The notes under the pieces were generated by a model. It was not told where the DNA came from. It made no database searches and was given only the letters and a program-made list of their open reading frames with translations. The position numbers and the translations under genes are program-made. From Chromatiaceae bacterium (lineage in GTDB: Bacteria; Pseudomonadota; Gammaproteobacteria; Chromatiales; Chromatiaceae), in assembly GCA_024235215.1 (NCBI GenBank), contig JACKMU010000008.1:1-64000 (forward strand): a stretch of DNA of 64,000 bases. The letters are read 5' to 3'. Shown one piece after another: positions 1-9,404 of this stretch; position 1 is the stretch's first letter, and each line of letters starts with the position of its first letter.

Positions 1-1200
1 TTAATCGATAGAAATTCGGGCAAAGCGACGTTTTCCTACTTGGTAGATCTCGCTGCTCCCACTTGCACAAATCAAACTCTTATCCTCAATCCGTTCCCCA
101 TTGATCCGCACCGCACCCTGCTTGATCATTCGAAGAGCCTCAGAGGTACTTGAAACCATATTGGCGTCTTTCAACAGATTTGCTATGGGTAGACCATTTC
201 CGTCCGATGTCAGATTTAATTCCGGCATCTCGTCTGGTACCGCACCTTGTCGAAAGCGGGCTATAAAATTATCGTTGGCAGCCAACGCAGCTTTCCGACC
301 ATGAAAACGCTCCACGATCTCAATACATAGCAATACCTTGACATCCCTTGGGTTGAGACCACCATCCACATCCGCCCTCAACTTTTCTATTTCGGGGAGA
401 GACTTGAAACTGAGCAGTTCGAAATAACGCCACATCAGATCATCCGAAATGGACATTAATTTACCGAACATCTCCTCTGGTTGGTCCGTTATGCCTATAT
501 AATTTCTCAATGACTTGGACATTTTTTGAACCCCATCCAAGCCCTCCAGAATCGGCATAGTCAGAGCAACCTGAGGCTCCTGGCCGTAGGACTCCTGCAG
601 CTGGCGACCGACCAGAAGATTAAACTTCTGATCGGTCCCCCCCAACTCGACGTCCGCCTTTATTGCAACCGAGTCATATCCCTGAACCAGCGGGTAGAGA
701 AACTCGTGTATGGAGATAGAGTGCCCTCCCTTGTAACGCTTACTAAAATCGTCCCTTTCCAACATCCTTGCAACAGTGTGGCGCGCCGAAAGCTGGATCA
801 AATCTGCCGCCCGCATCTCACTCATCCAGGTTGAGTTGAACAACACAGTTGTCTTTTCCGCATCGAGAATCTTGAAGACCTGGTGCTCGTAAGTCTTGGC
901 ATTCTCCAGCACTTCGTCTCTGGACAATGGTGGCCGGGTGGTGCTCTTACCTGTCGGGTCTCCAATCATGGCGGTAAAATCGCCTATCAGAAATAGAACT
1001 TCGTGACCAAGTTCCTGAAATTGGCGCAGTTTATTAATCAGTACCGTGTGGCCCAAGTGCAGATCGGGTGCAGTTGGATCAAATCCCGCTTTGATCTTGA
1101 GAGGTCGCCCTCCCCCAAGCTTCTTAACCAGAGCCTCTTCGGTCAAAATTTCGTCTGCACCGCGGCGGATGACCTCCATCGCCTCTGCGGTCGATACCAT
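1..1200 (-). CDS. tyrS: Tyrosyl-tRNA synthetase (TyrZ-type)
   Basis: Class I aminoacyl-tRNA synthetase that charges tRNA-Tyr in the cytoplasm. The 399-residue protein carries the HIGH-type motif HLGH at residues 48-51 within the [12 protein letters not shown] block, a KMSKS loop near residue 230, and a C-terminal S4-like RNA-binding region (about 335-399). This N-terminal block and length fit the TyrZ subgroup seen in Pseudomonas and Acidithiobacillus rather than the E. coli type. GAGG lies just upstream of the ATG. The stop codon is the first three bases of the window, so the gene is complete. It is divergent from the M23 peptidase gene, a pairing common in gammaproteobacteria. Confidence 0.97.
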   Translation of the reverse strand: MVSTAEAMEVIRRGADEILTEEALVKKLGGGRPLKIKAGFDPTAPDLHLGHTVLINKLRQFQELGHEVLFLIGDFTAMIGDPTGKSTTRPPLSRDEVLENAKTYEHQVFKILDAEKTTVLFNSTWMSEMRAADLIQLSARHTVARMLERDDFSKRYKGGHSISIHEFLYPLVQGYDSVAIKADVELGGTDQKFNLLVGRQLQESYGQEPQVALTMPILEGLDGVQKMSKSLRNYIGITDQPEEMFGKLMSISDDLMWRYFELLSFKSLPEIEKLRADVDGGLNPRDVKVLLCIEIVERFHGRKAALAANDNFIARFRQGAVPDEMPELNLTSDGNGLPIANLLKDANMVSSTSEALRMIKQGAVRINGERIEDKSLICASGSSEIYQVGKRRFARISID

Positions 1201-1403
1201 AACCTACCTCATCGTTACAGAAAAAAGCCAACAATTTACAGGATGATGTCAAAAAAGTAACTAGGAACCACCTCGATAAGGACTTTAACCAATAGTAAAG
1301 TTCGGAATTGTAAAATTTCTTTAAAAAAAACGTTATAAAATATATGAATCAAACAATTTTTAGTACATAATTAGCTGAATTCTAATATAGTTAGCTTATT
1401 TTT
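1201..1403. promoter_or_regulatory. Divergent AT-rich intergenic region tyrS / M23 peptidase
   Basis: About 200 bp between two divergent genes, strikingly A/T-rich from about 1295 to 1400. It should hold promoters for both directions. I could not pick a single convincing -35/-10 pair, and there is no gene or terminator in it. Confidence 0.4.
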
Positions 1404-2972
1404 ATGATAAAAGACTATAGATTTCGATGTGATTCCACCATTATCAAACGTCCGGTAGTAGCGATAAAGTGGATTATCTATCCTATGGTAGCAGTTGGCA
1501 TCGGGATCACACCCTTTGCTGTTCTCGACCACCTGCCTCCAGGAGACCACCGGCAATTACAGTTGAAATCCAAGGAAAATCCTGCGCGGCAAGTACTCGC
1601 GCTCGATCTTCCTGACAAGCAGAAAACAGAGATTTCTGCTGCACCTGCCGTCATAAAACCTGTCGATGCCGCGATCGAAACACCCACAGGCAAACTTGAA
1701 ACTCAAACTGGAATCGATCTGTCCGCAAATGATGTACCACAGATAGAGATGGCGCCTCAAGCCACCTCTTCATCACAACCAAAGGAGAGTAGTGCTACAC
1801 TTTTTGAGATCGTCATCAGCGATCAAAACGATACCAACGAAGAGGCACAAGAGCCTCCTGCTGTCAACGAAGTCCACTGGATCAAAGAAACAGTCAAAAA
1901 AGGTGATTCCATCTCCAGAATCTTCGCGCGGATAAACCTTTCAGCCGTTCTTCTCCACCGTATTCTCAACAGCAGCGAAGAAGCGAAACAACTGGCTCAT
2001 ATCAGACCGGGTGAGACGCTGAAAGTAAAAATCGACGGCGAAGGAAATTTCCTGGGGCTGATCCTCGAACGCAATGCCATCAAGAGCCTTAACATCAAAG
2101 AGAATGATGACAGTTTTCAAACCCGCACCATAGAAAAGGGTCTGGAAACACGTATTGCCAGCGCCTCCGGCACTATAACCAATTCACTCTATCAAAGTGC
2201 ACAAAGAGTGGGATTACCTGACCAACTGATTATGGAACTGGCCAACATATTTGGCTGGGATATTGATTTTGCGTTAGAGATTCGGGCTGGAGATCAGTTC
2301 AGTCTAATTTATGAAGAAGAATATCTCGATGGTGAACTTTACGGCCATGGATCGATTCTTGCCGCTGAGTTTGTTAATCGAGGAAACTCTTTTAGAGCCG
2401 TTCGCTACCAAGACAAATCCGGGAATAGCAACTTTTTTTCACCTGATGGACGCAGTATGCGCAAAGCTTTTTTACGCGCTCCAGTAGATTTCAGACGCAT
2501 CTCCTCTCATTTCACCAAAGCCCGCTGGCATCCGGTGTTGGGTAAAAAGCGCCCCCACAAAGGGGTCGATTACGCCGCGGACATAGGCACACCGATCAAG
2601 GCTGCAGGAAATGGTCGGGTAATATTTCGGGGAACCAAAGGCGGTTATGGAAACACGGTAATAATCCAACATGGAGAAGAGTACACGACCCTCTACGCCC
2701 ATATGTCCAATTTCGATCGCTCGGTTAAGAATGGTAGCCGAGTAAAACAGGGCGAGACCATTGGCTACGTAGGTAAAAGTGGTCTGGCAACCGGACCTCA
2801 TCTGCATTATGAATTCAGGGTAAACGGCACCCATCGCAATCCGCTCACCGTGAAAATCCCAAAAGCCGCACCAATCAAGAAAGAGTACAGAGAAGATTTC
2901 AAACGACAGAGCACGGCGCTGCTTGCCCAGCTGGATATAATTGCACGAACTCAGGTGGCTTCGGCAGAGTGA
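1404..2972 (+). CDS. M23 family metallopeptidase, membrane-anchored (OapA/MepM-like)
   Basis: Predicted peptidoglycan endopeptidase or regulator of cell-wall hydrolysis, acting in the periplasm. The 522 residues contain one N-terminal membrane segment (about 21-41), a low-complexity linker, an OapA/LysM-like region (about 160-225), and a C-terminal lysostaphin-type M23 domain. Zinc-site residues are present: H385 and D389 in HKGVD, H433 in YAHM, and H466/H468 in GPHLHYE, so the enzyme should be active. The first ATG has no clear ribosome-binding site, but a later start at residue 28 would cut into the membrane segment. In relatives this gene sits between tyrS and anmK-erpA; anmK is absent here. 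Confidence 0.9.
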   Translation: MIKDYRFRCDSTIIKRPVVAIKWIIYPMVAVGIGITPFAVLDHLPPGDHRQLQLKSKENPARQVLALDLPDKQKTEISAAPAVIKPVDAAIETPTGKLETQTGIDLSANDVPQIEMAPQATSSSQPKESSATLFEIVISDQNDTNEEAQEPPAVNEVHWIKETVKKGDSISRIFARINLSAVLLHRILNSSEEAKQLAHIRPGETLKVKIDGEGNFLGLILERNAIKSLNIKENDDSFQTRTIEKGLETRIASASGTITNSLYQSAQRVGLPDQLIMELANIFGWDIDFALEIRAGDQFSLIYEEEYLDGELYGHGSILAAEFVNRGNSFRAVRYQDKSGNSNFFSPDGRSMRKAFLRAPVDFRRISSHFTKARWHPVLGKKRPHKGVDYAADIGTPIKAAGNGRVIFRGTKGGYGNTVIIQHGEEYTTLYAHMSNFDRSVKNGSRVKQGETIGYVGKSGLATGPHLHYEFRVNGTHRNPLTVKIPKAAPIKKEYREDFKRQSTALLAQLDIIARTQVASAE

Positions 2973-3248
2973 TCCAACAATCAAAGAACATAGCCGTGTG
3001 TGATCGCCTACACTGGCGTTACTCACAGAAAAGACACACTCTTAGATGCTCTCAAAACTTCATTTTTATCCTGGCGGGAAATAAAAGTCCTTATAGTTTA
3101 TGCAGGAGTCTACGCAAATATTCTGGGCGTCAGATAGCGAGTCGCAACGAACATCAGACTAACTATGTCGCTGAGTAGCACGCCCACTCGATAGCTATAG
3201 CTTGTACGCCGACATTTTTGATACAACTGAAATGCAGTCTCTTGTCAG

Positions 3249-3596
3249 TCAGACACCAAACGATGAGCCGCATCCACAGGTAGTAGAAGCGTTAGGATTG
3301 CGTATCACAAATTGAGATCCCTGCAGCCCCTCGGTGTAGTCGATTTCTGCTCCGCCCAAGTACTGCATGCTCATAGGATCTATCAGCAGTGTGACGCCAT
3401 CGGTAACCACCTTGGAATCACCCTCTTTAACCTCCTCGTCAAAGGTAAACCCGTACTGAAAACCGGAACACCCTCCGCCCTGAATGTAGATTCTGAGCAT
3501 GAGATTCTGATTACCCTCCTCCGCTATCAACGCGGAGACTTTGGAAGCTGCCGCTGAAGTAAACACCAACGGAACTTCACTCTCTATTACGTTCAT
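3249..3596 (-). CDS. erpA: Iron-sulfur cluster insertion protein ErpA
   Basis: A-type carrier that delivers Fe-S clusters to target proteins, in E. coli including the isoprenoid enzymes IspG/IspH. The 115-residue protein has the three ligand cysteines in the family pattern: C43 in [10 protein letters not shown], and C107 and C109 in TTCGCGSSF near the C-terminus. GAGGTG precedes the ATG at good spacing. It follows the bactofilin gene on the same strand after about 125 bp, so it may have its own promoter. Confidence 0.95.
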   Translation of the reverse strand: MNVIESEVPLVFTSAAASKVSALIAEEGNQNLMLRIYIQGGGCSGFQYGFTFDEEVKEGDSKVVTDGVTLLIDPMSMQYLGGAEIDYTEGLQGSQFVIRNPNASTTCGCGSSFGV

Positions 3597-3722
3597 ATTT
3601 CACCTCATGAACTCGAATGCGTAGTATCGTCTACAGATTCCATCCCTACTTTGTGTTTATTATAAAGCTTATTTGACTAAATTAGTCAACTATATCGTGT
3701 TATCCTTCCGCACATTCTGTGG

Positions 3723-4169
3723 TTAGTCCGCTACAGAAGAGTGTTCCTCTTCTTGGACTGGCGCATCCTCGGATCTCGCTTGCTGTTTCGGTAGGCTGGC
3801 TAGGTCAGTCTCTTCCTGACAAACCAACTGGCCATTTACTTCCGCACCCATTTCCATCTCCAGCAACTTATAGTAAAGCGTTCCGCTAACTCTTGCATTG
3901 GCAGCAAGTTCTACCCGTCCAGTCGCCAATACGTTTCCAACAACCCGACCGTTGAGGATCACGTTTGGAGCGGAGACATCTCCTTCTACCAGCCCGGTAG
4001 CACTGAGAATCAACGTCGAAAGTTCATCCTGCTGGGCAGTAACATTCCCACGAATGGTACCGTCGATGTGGATACCCCCCTCGAAGTGAAGGCTTCCCTT
4101 GATAACTGTTCCTGCACCAATTACGGTAGTGATCTTAGGCACCTGAAACTGTTTCTTCCGTCCAAACAT
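3723..4169 (-). CDS. Bactofilin family polymer-forming protein
   Basis: Small cytoskeletal protein of the bactofilin/DUF583 family. These self-assemble into filaments through a beta-helix and act as membrane-associated scaffolds, often in cell-wall or morphology processes. The core (about residues 15-110) shows the repeating hydrophobic/glycine pattern GTVIKGSLHFEGGIHIDGTI; the ends are disordered and acidic. I chose the ATG at 4169 (MFGRKKQF, 148 aa), with AAGGAT upstream and an 8-bp gap after the preceding gene. A start at 4196 would overlap that gene. It is probably co-transcribed with the coiled-coil membrane protein upstream. Confidence 0.9.
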   Translation of the reverse strand: MFGRKKQFQVPKITTVIGAGTVIKGSLHFEGGIHIDGTIRGNVTAQQDELSTLILSATGLVEGDVSAPNVILNGRVVGNVLATGRVELAANARVSGTLYYKLLEMEMGAEVNGQLVCQEETDLASLPKQQARSEDAPVQEEEHSSVAD

Positions 4170-4177
4170 GGCCTGAC

Positions 4178-4891
4178 TTATCCTTTCACTACCCAATCAA
4201 AACGTTGCTTAACCTCTGACATGTTTTTGTTGCTCGGCTTGACTTCGACAATCACTTTCAACGGTTTGAAATCTTCGGGTAATTTGATGACCCCCTCGAT
4301 ATCCTGAAAGTGGTTGAAGCGCATCTTTATCCTTTCGGTACTCTCTTCGGTGATCTCCCGCAATGGGAGCCATACCGGCTCACTCCCCCGTAGTCCGTCT
4401 ACCGCCAGAAAAACCCAGCCGGTAGCAGGTTCGCCATTATTAATCGCCTGACTTACGGTAAAACGGAAACGATACTCATGCTCACTGGTTCCACTTTTCA
4501 GGGAGAATCGATGTACCTGCACTCCTTCCCTTTCATCTTTGGCCGATACCATACTGCGCAGAAAAATCATCTCTTCATCAAGTTGCGCGCGCTCCTCCTG
4601 AAAGTTAGCCAACTCCTCTTTGACCAGACGCATCGCCTCCCTATCTATCAAACTGGTGCGTTCCATCTTTGCCAGCTTCTCTTCCGCTTCGTAGCGGTTC
4701 TGTTCAAGTTCCGCGATCCGTTCCTTCTGCAGCCGTATGACCGCCTGCATCTCCTGCGCACCGAGCACTATTTGCTGGCGGGTGATATAATAGCTTGCCA
4801 CTGCCACAATACACATCAGCAATACGATCAGAATCCAACGCAGCAGCCTGCCACCCTGGTGCTGCACGATGCGGGGAGTCGAATACTTCAC
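4178..4891 (-). CDS. DUF6776-like membrane-anchored coiled-coil protein
   Basis: Protein of 237 residues whose biochemical function is unknown. It has one N-terminal transmembrane helix (about 19-37), a coiled coil (about 45-115), and a C-terminal beta-rich periplasmic domain (about 125-225, with VHRFSLKSG and GWVFLAVDG). The layout matches the DUF6776 family, regularly found between argC and bactofilin genes in gammaproteobacteria. Start is GTG with GGAGGA upstream. The location suggests it is the membrane partner or regulator of the bactofilin; that role is inferred from linkage only. Confidence 0.8.
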   Translation of the reverse strand: MKYSTPRIVQHQGGRLLRWILIVLLMCIVAVASYYITRQQIVLGAQEMQAVIRLQKERIAELEQNRYEAEEKLAKMERTSLIDREAMRLVKEELANFQEERAQLDEEMIFLRSMVSAKDEREGVQVHRFSLKSGTSEHEYRFRFTVSQAINNGEPATGWVFLAVDGLRGSEPVWLPLREITEESTERIKMRFNHFQDIEGVIKLPEDFKPLKVIVEVKPSNKNMSEVKQRFDWVVKG

Positions 4892-4913
4892 GCTTCAGTC
4901 TCCTCCAGTGAGA

Positions 4914-5948
4914 TCAAGGCAATAACCCTGGAAAATTCAGCCCGGAACACTCATCAAAACCCAGCATCAGATTCATATTCTGAATCGCCTGCCCAGCTGC
5001 GCCTTTTACCAGGTTATCAATGACAGACAATACCACAAGCGTATCGCCATCCTGCGGACGATGAATCGCTAATCGGCAGGTATTCACACCCCTGACACTC
5101 CGTGTTTCAGGATGTGATCCGGATGGCATCACATCGATGAACGGCTCTTCGCTGTATCGCCTCTCATAGAGCGCCTGAAAATCCACCCTATCGGTTATCC
5201 GGGCATACAAAGTTGCGTGAATACCGCGAACCATTGGCAGCAGGTGGGGTACGAAAGTCAACGCCACCGGTCGTCGACTCACTTGACTCAGATTCTGCAC
5301 AATCTCCGGCAGATGACGATGACCGGTCACGTTGTATGCTTTGAAACTTTCACCCACCTCCCCCATGAGCATACCCACACTGGCACCACGTCCGGCACCA
5401 CTGACACCCGATTTACAATCGGCGATCAGACTTTCGTTCGCAACCACATCCTGCTCTAGCAGAGGCAACAATCCGAGAGTTACAGCAGTCACATAGCAAC
5501 CGGGATTGGCTACCAGCCTGGCAGATTTCAACGCTTTCCGGTTTAACTCAGGAAGACCATATACAGCCCCTTTCACCAGCGTCGGGCAGACATGTGACAT
5601 ACCGTACCAGCGTTCCCATGTAGCGATATCCTGAATTCTAAAATCGGCCGCGAGGTCTATCACGCGGCATCCTGCTGCGATCAATGCGGGGACTTGTTGC
5701 ATCGCTGTGCCGTTAGGCGTAGCGTAAAAAATCAGATCACATTGCTCTAAAGCAGCCGTATCCGGTTCCGAGAAGCAGAGATCGGTAAAACCGCGTAAAT
5801 TGGGAAATAGATCTGAAACCGCTCTGCCAGCTTCTGACCGTGAAGTAATCACCGATAATTCGACATCAGGATGTACCAGAAGTAAGCGGAGTAGTTCGAC
5901 TCCCGTGTAGCCGGTCCCACCGACAACTGCAATCCGCTTTTTTGACAT
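4914..5948 (-). CDS. argC: N-acetyl-gamma-glutamyl-phosphate reductase
   Basis: Third step of arginine biosynthesis: NADPH-dependent reduction of N-acetylglutamyl phosphate to the semialdehyde, in the cytoplasm. The 344 residues start with the Rossmann motif [14 protein letters not shown] (10-23); the catalytic cysteine is C151 in NPGCYVTA. The length is typical. GGAG sits at good spacing before the ATG. It heads the argC-DUF6776-bactofilin run. Other arginine genes are not nearby, so this is an isolated arg gene. Confidence 0.96.
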   Translation of the reverse strand: MSKKRIAVVGGTGYTGVELLRLLLVHPDVELSVITSRSEAGRAVSDLFPNLRGFTDLCFSEPDTAALEQCDLIFYATPNGTAMQQVPALIAAGCRVIDLAADFRIQDIATWERWYGMSHVCPTLVKGAVYGLPELNRKALKSARLVANPGCYVTAVTLGLLPLLEQDVVANESLIADCKSGVSGAGRGASVGMLMGEVGESFKAYNVTGHRHLPEIVQNLSQVSRRPVALTFVPHLLPMVRGIHATLYARITDRVDFQALYERRYSEEPFIDVMPSGSHPETRSVRGVNTCRLAIHRPQDGDTLVVLSVIDNLVKGAAGQAIQNMNLMLGFDECSGLNFPGLLP

Positions 5949-6096
5949 TCGTTACTCCATAACCTCTGCCCATACAATGGGCTATGTGACAAAATTCGAG
6001 CTGACAATGATAAAGTGCCCTGATAAAAAGCTAAAGGGCCATGTTAATATCATCAACCATCCTCCCACGGTAATCCGCTGAAAACAGCGACAAAAA

Positions 6097-6789
6097 ATGG
6101 ATCCCATTCACGTTATATCCTTAACTCTGGGCGCCGCTTGGGCATCCGGAATCAATCTTTATGCGGCGATACTGATGCTCGGCTATTTGGGTGTGACGGG
6201 GAACATTTTTCTTCCCGATGAACTCCTGATCCTAACCAATCCGCTGGTTCTCGGTGCGGCGGCATTAATGTACGCAGTCGAGTTTTTCGCAGACAAGATA
6301 CCCGGAATAGACTCCGGGTGGGATCTGATCCACACTTTTATTCGCATTCCCGCTGGCGCCGTGTTGGCAGCGGGTATGGCACAAGGGCTAGAGGTAAGCC
6401 AAGGGGCAGAGTTCGCCGCTCTGCTGGTTGGGGGCGGCGTTGCCGCATCCAGCCACACTGCAAAGATGGGTGCACGTCTGGTCATCAACACCTCACCGGA
6501 GCCGGTAACCAACTGGGGCGCCTCCATAGCAGAAGATATAGCCGTACTTGGTGGACTCTGGGCATCGCTGCACTATCCCTGGCTGTTCGTTGCTCTTTTA
6601 ATACTTTTCCTATTACTTACAGCCTGGCTGCTGCCCAGAGTATGGGGCGCCATAAAGGGCGCCCTGCAGTTGCTGCGCAATCTGTTCGGAAGCCGAACCG
6701 ATCCCAACCCAGCATCTCCCGAGATACAACAACACAGAGCTGATATACTGCACACACTTAGCCAGGGTGCGGTAAAGAAGAATAAATAA
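6097..6789 (+). CDS. DUF4126 family membrane protein
   Basis: Integral membrane protein of 230 residues with about four to five hydrophobic segments (for example 5-30, 45-65, 85-125, 145-180). The motif EFFADKIPGIDSGWDLIHTFIRIPAGA is diagnostic of DUF4126. Function is unknown. The C-terminal 50 residues are hydrophilic. The gene is divergent from argC across a 148-bp gap and is followed after 34 bp by hemJ on the same strand, so the two may share a transcript. Confidence 0.85.
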   Translation: MDPIHVISLTLGAAWASGINLYAAILMLGYLGVTGNIFLPDELLILTNPLVLGAAALMYAVEFFADKIPGIDSGWDLIHTFIRIPAGAVLAAGMAQGLEVSQGAEFAALLVGGGVAASSHTAKMGARLVINTSPEPVTNWGASIAEDIAVLGGLWASLHYPWLFVALLILFLLLTAWLLPRVWGAIKGALQLLRNLFGSRTDPNPASPEIQQHRADILHTLSQGAVKKNK

Positions 6790-6823
6790 CCCCCCCAACG
6801 ACATTTTCCCGGGAGAGATGCTG

Positions 6824-7246
6824 ATGCTTTGGATCAAGGCCTTTCATATCATATTTCTGGTCTCCTGGTATGCTGGGCTTTTCTATCTACCACGTCTATT
6901 TGTGCATCACGCCCTGTCAGCCGACAGGCAGACTCGTGAACGGCTGGAAATCATGGAGCGCAAATTGTTCTGGTTCATCACTCCGTGGGGCGTACTCACC
7001 ATTCTCTTCGGATTCTGGTTGGTAGGATTCTATGGCTGGGAAGCATTCAAAGGCATGTACTGGCTGCATCTGAAAATCACACTTGTGGTACCACTGGTGC
7101 TGTTTCATCTCTGGTGCGGTAAATTAATGGTCGACTTTCGCGGCGCCTCCAACCCGCATAGTCATATCTGGTTCCGTTGGTTTAACGAGTTTCCGTTACT
7201 GATTCTGATCGCCATCGTTCTTCTGGTGGTACTCAAACCTCTATAG
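6824..7246 (+). CDS. hemJ: HemJ-type protoporphyrinogen IX oxidase
   Basis: Membrane protein for the penultimate step of haem synthesis, oxidising protoporphyrinogen IX to protoporphyrin IX. From the preferred ATG at 6824 (GGGAGAG six bases upstream) it is 140 residues with four membrane helices. The N-terminus MLWIKAFHIIFLVSWYAG followed by FYLPRLFV is the HemJ signature, including the conserved histidine at residue 8; a CopD-like fold is expected. HemL, which acts earlier in the same pathway, is encoded about 3 kb downstream. The ATG at 6818 is possible but would add only two residues. Confidence 0.88.
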   Translation: MLWIKAFHIIFLVSWYAGLFYLPRLFVHHALSADRQTRERLEIMERKLFWFITPWGVLTILFGFWLVGFYGWEAFKGMYWLHLKITLVVPLVLFHLWCGKLMVDFRGASNPHSHIWFRWFNEFPLLILIAIVLLVVLKPL

Positions 7247-7364
7247 AAGACAGTCGGGTTTCAGCTAAAAACATCGTGCTAGAATTTAAGGATACCTTCG
7301 CAAATCATGATCAGGCGGAAGTGTCACCTCCTTCCTGGTAGATACAGGCACTTTCGGCGGTGGA

Positions 7365-7403
7365 TAAAAAACCGCAGAGGGCAATTCAATGCCGACTGCG
7401 GTT
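7365..7403 (-). terminator. Rho-independent terminator of the IscA/HesB-like gene
   Basis: Perfect 8-bp inverted repeat AACCGCAG/CTGCGGTT (7370-7377 and 7396-7403). Read on the minus strand it is followed by a run of T (complement of 7365-7369), about 28 bp beyond the stop codon of the gene at 7431. Confidence 0.75.
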
Positions 7404-7430
7404 CACATTGTCGATGATGCGATAGTTTGA

Positions 7431-7817
7431 TCAGGAGCAACCACCACCTCGGGAAGAAGAGGAGCCGCAACTGCCACAACCACCACCTGACATCTGGGGC
7501 AGGTTATTGAAGACAAAACTGGCTGCACCGTCCGGTCGATCGATAAAGTCTATTTCGACGCCACGCAGATACTCCAGTGTGGTGTCGTCAACGATGATAT
7601 CGAAACCGTCACAGTTAAGTACTCTGTCGTTTCCATTGATTTGATCGGTAAATGTCATGCCAAAGCTAATACCACTGCAACCGCCAGGCGTCGCGTAGAC
7701 TCTGATCCCTTTGATTTCTTCCTCAATCTGTTTCACGAGTTCAGCCATCTTGCCCTGCGCCGGGCCGGAAAGACTGAGTTCGCTGGCGCTCAGAACATTC
7801 ATTGCGGACTCGTTCAT
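7431..7817 (-). CDS. A-type Fe-S carrier (IscA/HesB family) with Cys/Gly-rich tail
   Basis: Second HesB/IscA-family protein in the window, 128 residues. The fold matches ErpA (GGCSGISFGMTF and the SFVFNNLP strand), with C47 in GGCSG and the C-terminal pair in GCGSCG. Unlike ErpA it continues into a Ser/Gly tail with one more cysteine at residue 127, giving four cysteines near the C-terminus. Role: probably Fe-S cluster transfer; the client is unknown. It ends in its own terminator, so it is probably monocistronic. The ATG used has GGAG ten bases upstream; a second ATG at 7802 is possible. Confidence 0.85.
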   Translation of the reverse strand: MNESAMNVLSASELSLSGPAQGKMAELVKQIEEEIKGIRVYATPGGCSGISFGMTFTDQINGNDRVLNCDGFDIIVDDTTLEYLRGVEIDFIDRPDGAASFVFNNLPQMSGGGCGSCGSSSSRGGGCS

Positions 7818-7976
7818 ATTCGAAATACTCCAACTTAAAGTTTAAAGCTAGACATTCTACTATAATGGCCGCCCACGAGCATCACCGAAGTCGGTCGTGG
7901 AGCCCACGACAGCAAATGCGCGAAGTCCATTCCGCCATACTGACTTTCAAATAAGAAATTGACGGAACGTCTTAAT

Positions 7977-8444
7977 TTACAGCTGATTCTTACTTTTCAG
8001 TTCATACAGATGACGCTCAGCATCAAGGAGATGCTGACCCCAGTGCAGATGGAAACCTGAACGCCAATCATCAAGTGCCTTCGCGGGTTCCGACATCATT
8101 AGTCTGAGTCCGTGCTTAAGTTCACAGTAGATATCGGTTAGATCATCGGCAAGACTGCCACTCATACATTGTCCATCTTGAGCTACATCGTACTGCATCC
8201 AATACTCATCCCGTTTGCCCAGCATCTCACGCAATACCGCAAACAGTTCAAAACGAGCATCCAGATCGGGAGTCATAGAGTGATCCAGATCGTATGCATC
8301 CCCCAAAGCGGTCACAGCAGCATGCAGTCTGGGCAGCAGGGAGACCAACTCCTCCAGCCAATTACCATTGTAAGCGCCCGCTTTTTCAATCAAATTGCAA
8401 TAGTCCGTTGCTACTGCTGTCATTTCTATGGAGGCTGGACTCAT
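7977..8444 (-). CDS. DUF5063 domain-containing protein
   Basis: Cytoplasmic, mostly helical protein of 155 residues matching the DUF5063 pattern: N-terminal SIEMTAVATDYCNLIE, then LLPRLHAAVTAL, DEYWMQYDV, ADDLTDIYCELKHGL and a terminal helix with FHLHWGQHLLDAERHLYEL. Function is unknown. A strong AGGAGGG precedes the ATG. There is no clear operon partner: the HesB-like gene lies about 160 bp downstream with its own start signals. Confidence 0.75.
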   Translation of the reverse strand: MSPASIEMTAVATDYCNLIEKAGAYNGNWLEELVSLLPRLHAAVTALGDAYDLDHSMTPDLDARFELFAVLREMLGKRDEYWMQYDVAQDGQCMSGSLADDLTDIYCELKHGLRLMMSEPAKALDDWRSGFHLHWGQHLLDAERHLYELKSKNQL

Positions 8445-8597
8445 ATTTCCCTCCTGACAAAGAGGTCTAATCGCACATATTCACGCATAATATTGTAGTC
8501 CAAAAGCATGACACTTGTGAGAAATACATGCTGCAAGTGCAATATATTCAAAGCAATGGGATATTATAATTTTTCTTTAACCGAATGCAGAATCCAG

Positions 8598-9404
8598 ATG
8601 GCAAAACCAGTGGTACTGACGATCTCCGGACACGACCCTACCGGCGGCGCAGGCATACAAGCTGATATCGAAGCGATCATCGCAGCAGGTTGCCGACCAG
8701 TGAGTGCGATAACCTGCCTGACAGTACAAGACACCACCAACGTACACCGGGTTGAACCGACCACTCCGCAACTGTTGGACGATCAGATCAGAACCCTGCT
8801 GGCTGATCTGCACATCGCTGTCATCAAAGTCGGCCTGATCCCGGATGCCGGTACCCTCAACGTGATCTCCCAGGTGCTGAGGGATCATCCAACTCTTCCC
8901 ACTGTGCTCGATCCGGTGCTGACAAGTGGTGCCGGCAGCGAACTCACCGTAGGGCAGCTCATCGACCGGATGACCGATGAGCTGTTGCCCAGAGTGACTT
9001 TGCTCACTCCCAACTCTCTTGAGGCTCGTCGTCTGGGAGGCTCTCAGGAATTGCAGCCCTGTGCGCAGCAACTTCTGGTGCGTGGCTGCCAGGCAGTGTT
9101 GATCACCGGAACCCACGAAGCTGGAGAAAAGGTCCGCCACCATTTGTACCAGCGAGATGCCGATGTCATCAACAGCAGCTGGCCGCGTCTACCCGGTAGC
9201 TACCACGGATCCGGCTGCACCCTCGCCTCTTCCATTGCGGGCTTGATGGCGCACGGCGAGAGGCTGGAGAATGCCGTGCACAAAGCGCTTGAGTATACTT
9301 GGAACTCTTTGGCACACAGTGAGCGTCCGGGTCATGGACAGCTGCTTCCCGATCGAATCTTCGCCCTGCGCCGTCCGGAGGTGCTGTTTGATGAAACGAC
9401 CTGA
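8598..9404 (+). CDS. thiD: Hydroxymethylpyrimidine/phosphomethylpyrimidine kinase
   Basis: Thiamine synthesis: phosphorylates HMP and HMP-P to HMP-PP for ThiE. Ribokinase-fold protein of 268 residues from the chosen start (MAKPVVLTISGHDPTGGAGI), with the substrate motif SGHDPTGGAGIQAD at about 10-23 and the C-terminal phosphate-binding motif GSGCTLASSIAG. The open frame extends to 8508, but the added residues have no family match and the family normally starts about ten residues before SGHDP. It overlaps thiE by 14 bp. No TPP riboswitch was found upstream. Confidence 0.93.
   Translation: MAKPVVLTISGHDPTGGAGIQADIEAIIAAGCRPVSAITCLTVQDTTNVHRVEPTTPQLLDDQIRTLLADLHIAVIKVGLIPDAGTLNVISQVLRDHPTLPTVLDPVLTSGAGSELTVGQLIDRMTDELLPRVTLLTPNSLEARRLGGSQELQPCAQQLLVRGCQAVLITGTHEAGEKVRHHLYQRDADVINSSWPRLPGSYHGSGCTLASSIAGLMAHGERLENAVHKALEYTWNSLAHSERPGHGQLLPDRIFALRRPEVLFDETT

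Noticed and set aside
2969..3178. 69-codon frame after the M23 gene, considered as an anmK remnant
   Set aside because: No AnmK motif such as SGTSLDGID; appears to be random sequence.
8445..8597. Possible TPP riboswitch ahead of thiD
   Set aside because: The conserved CUGAGA and ACCUGA-type core sequences are absent.
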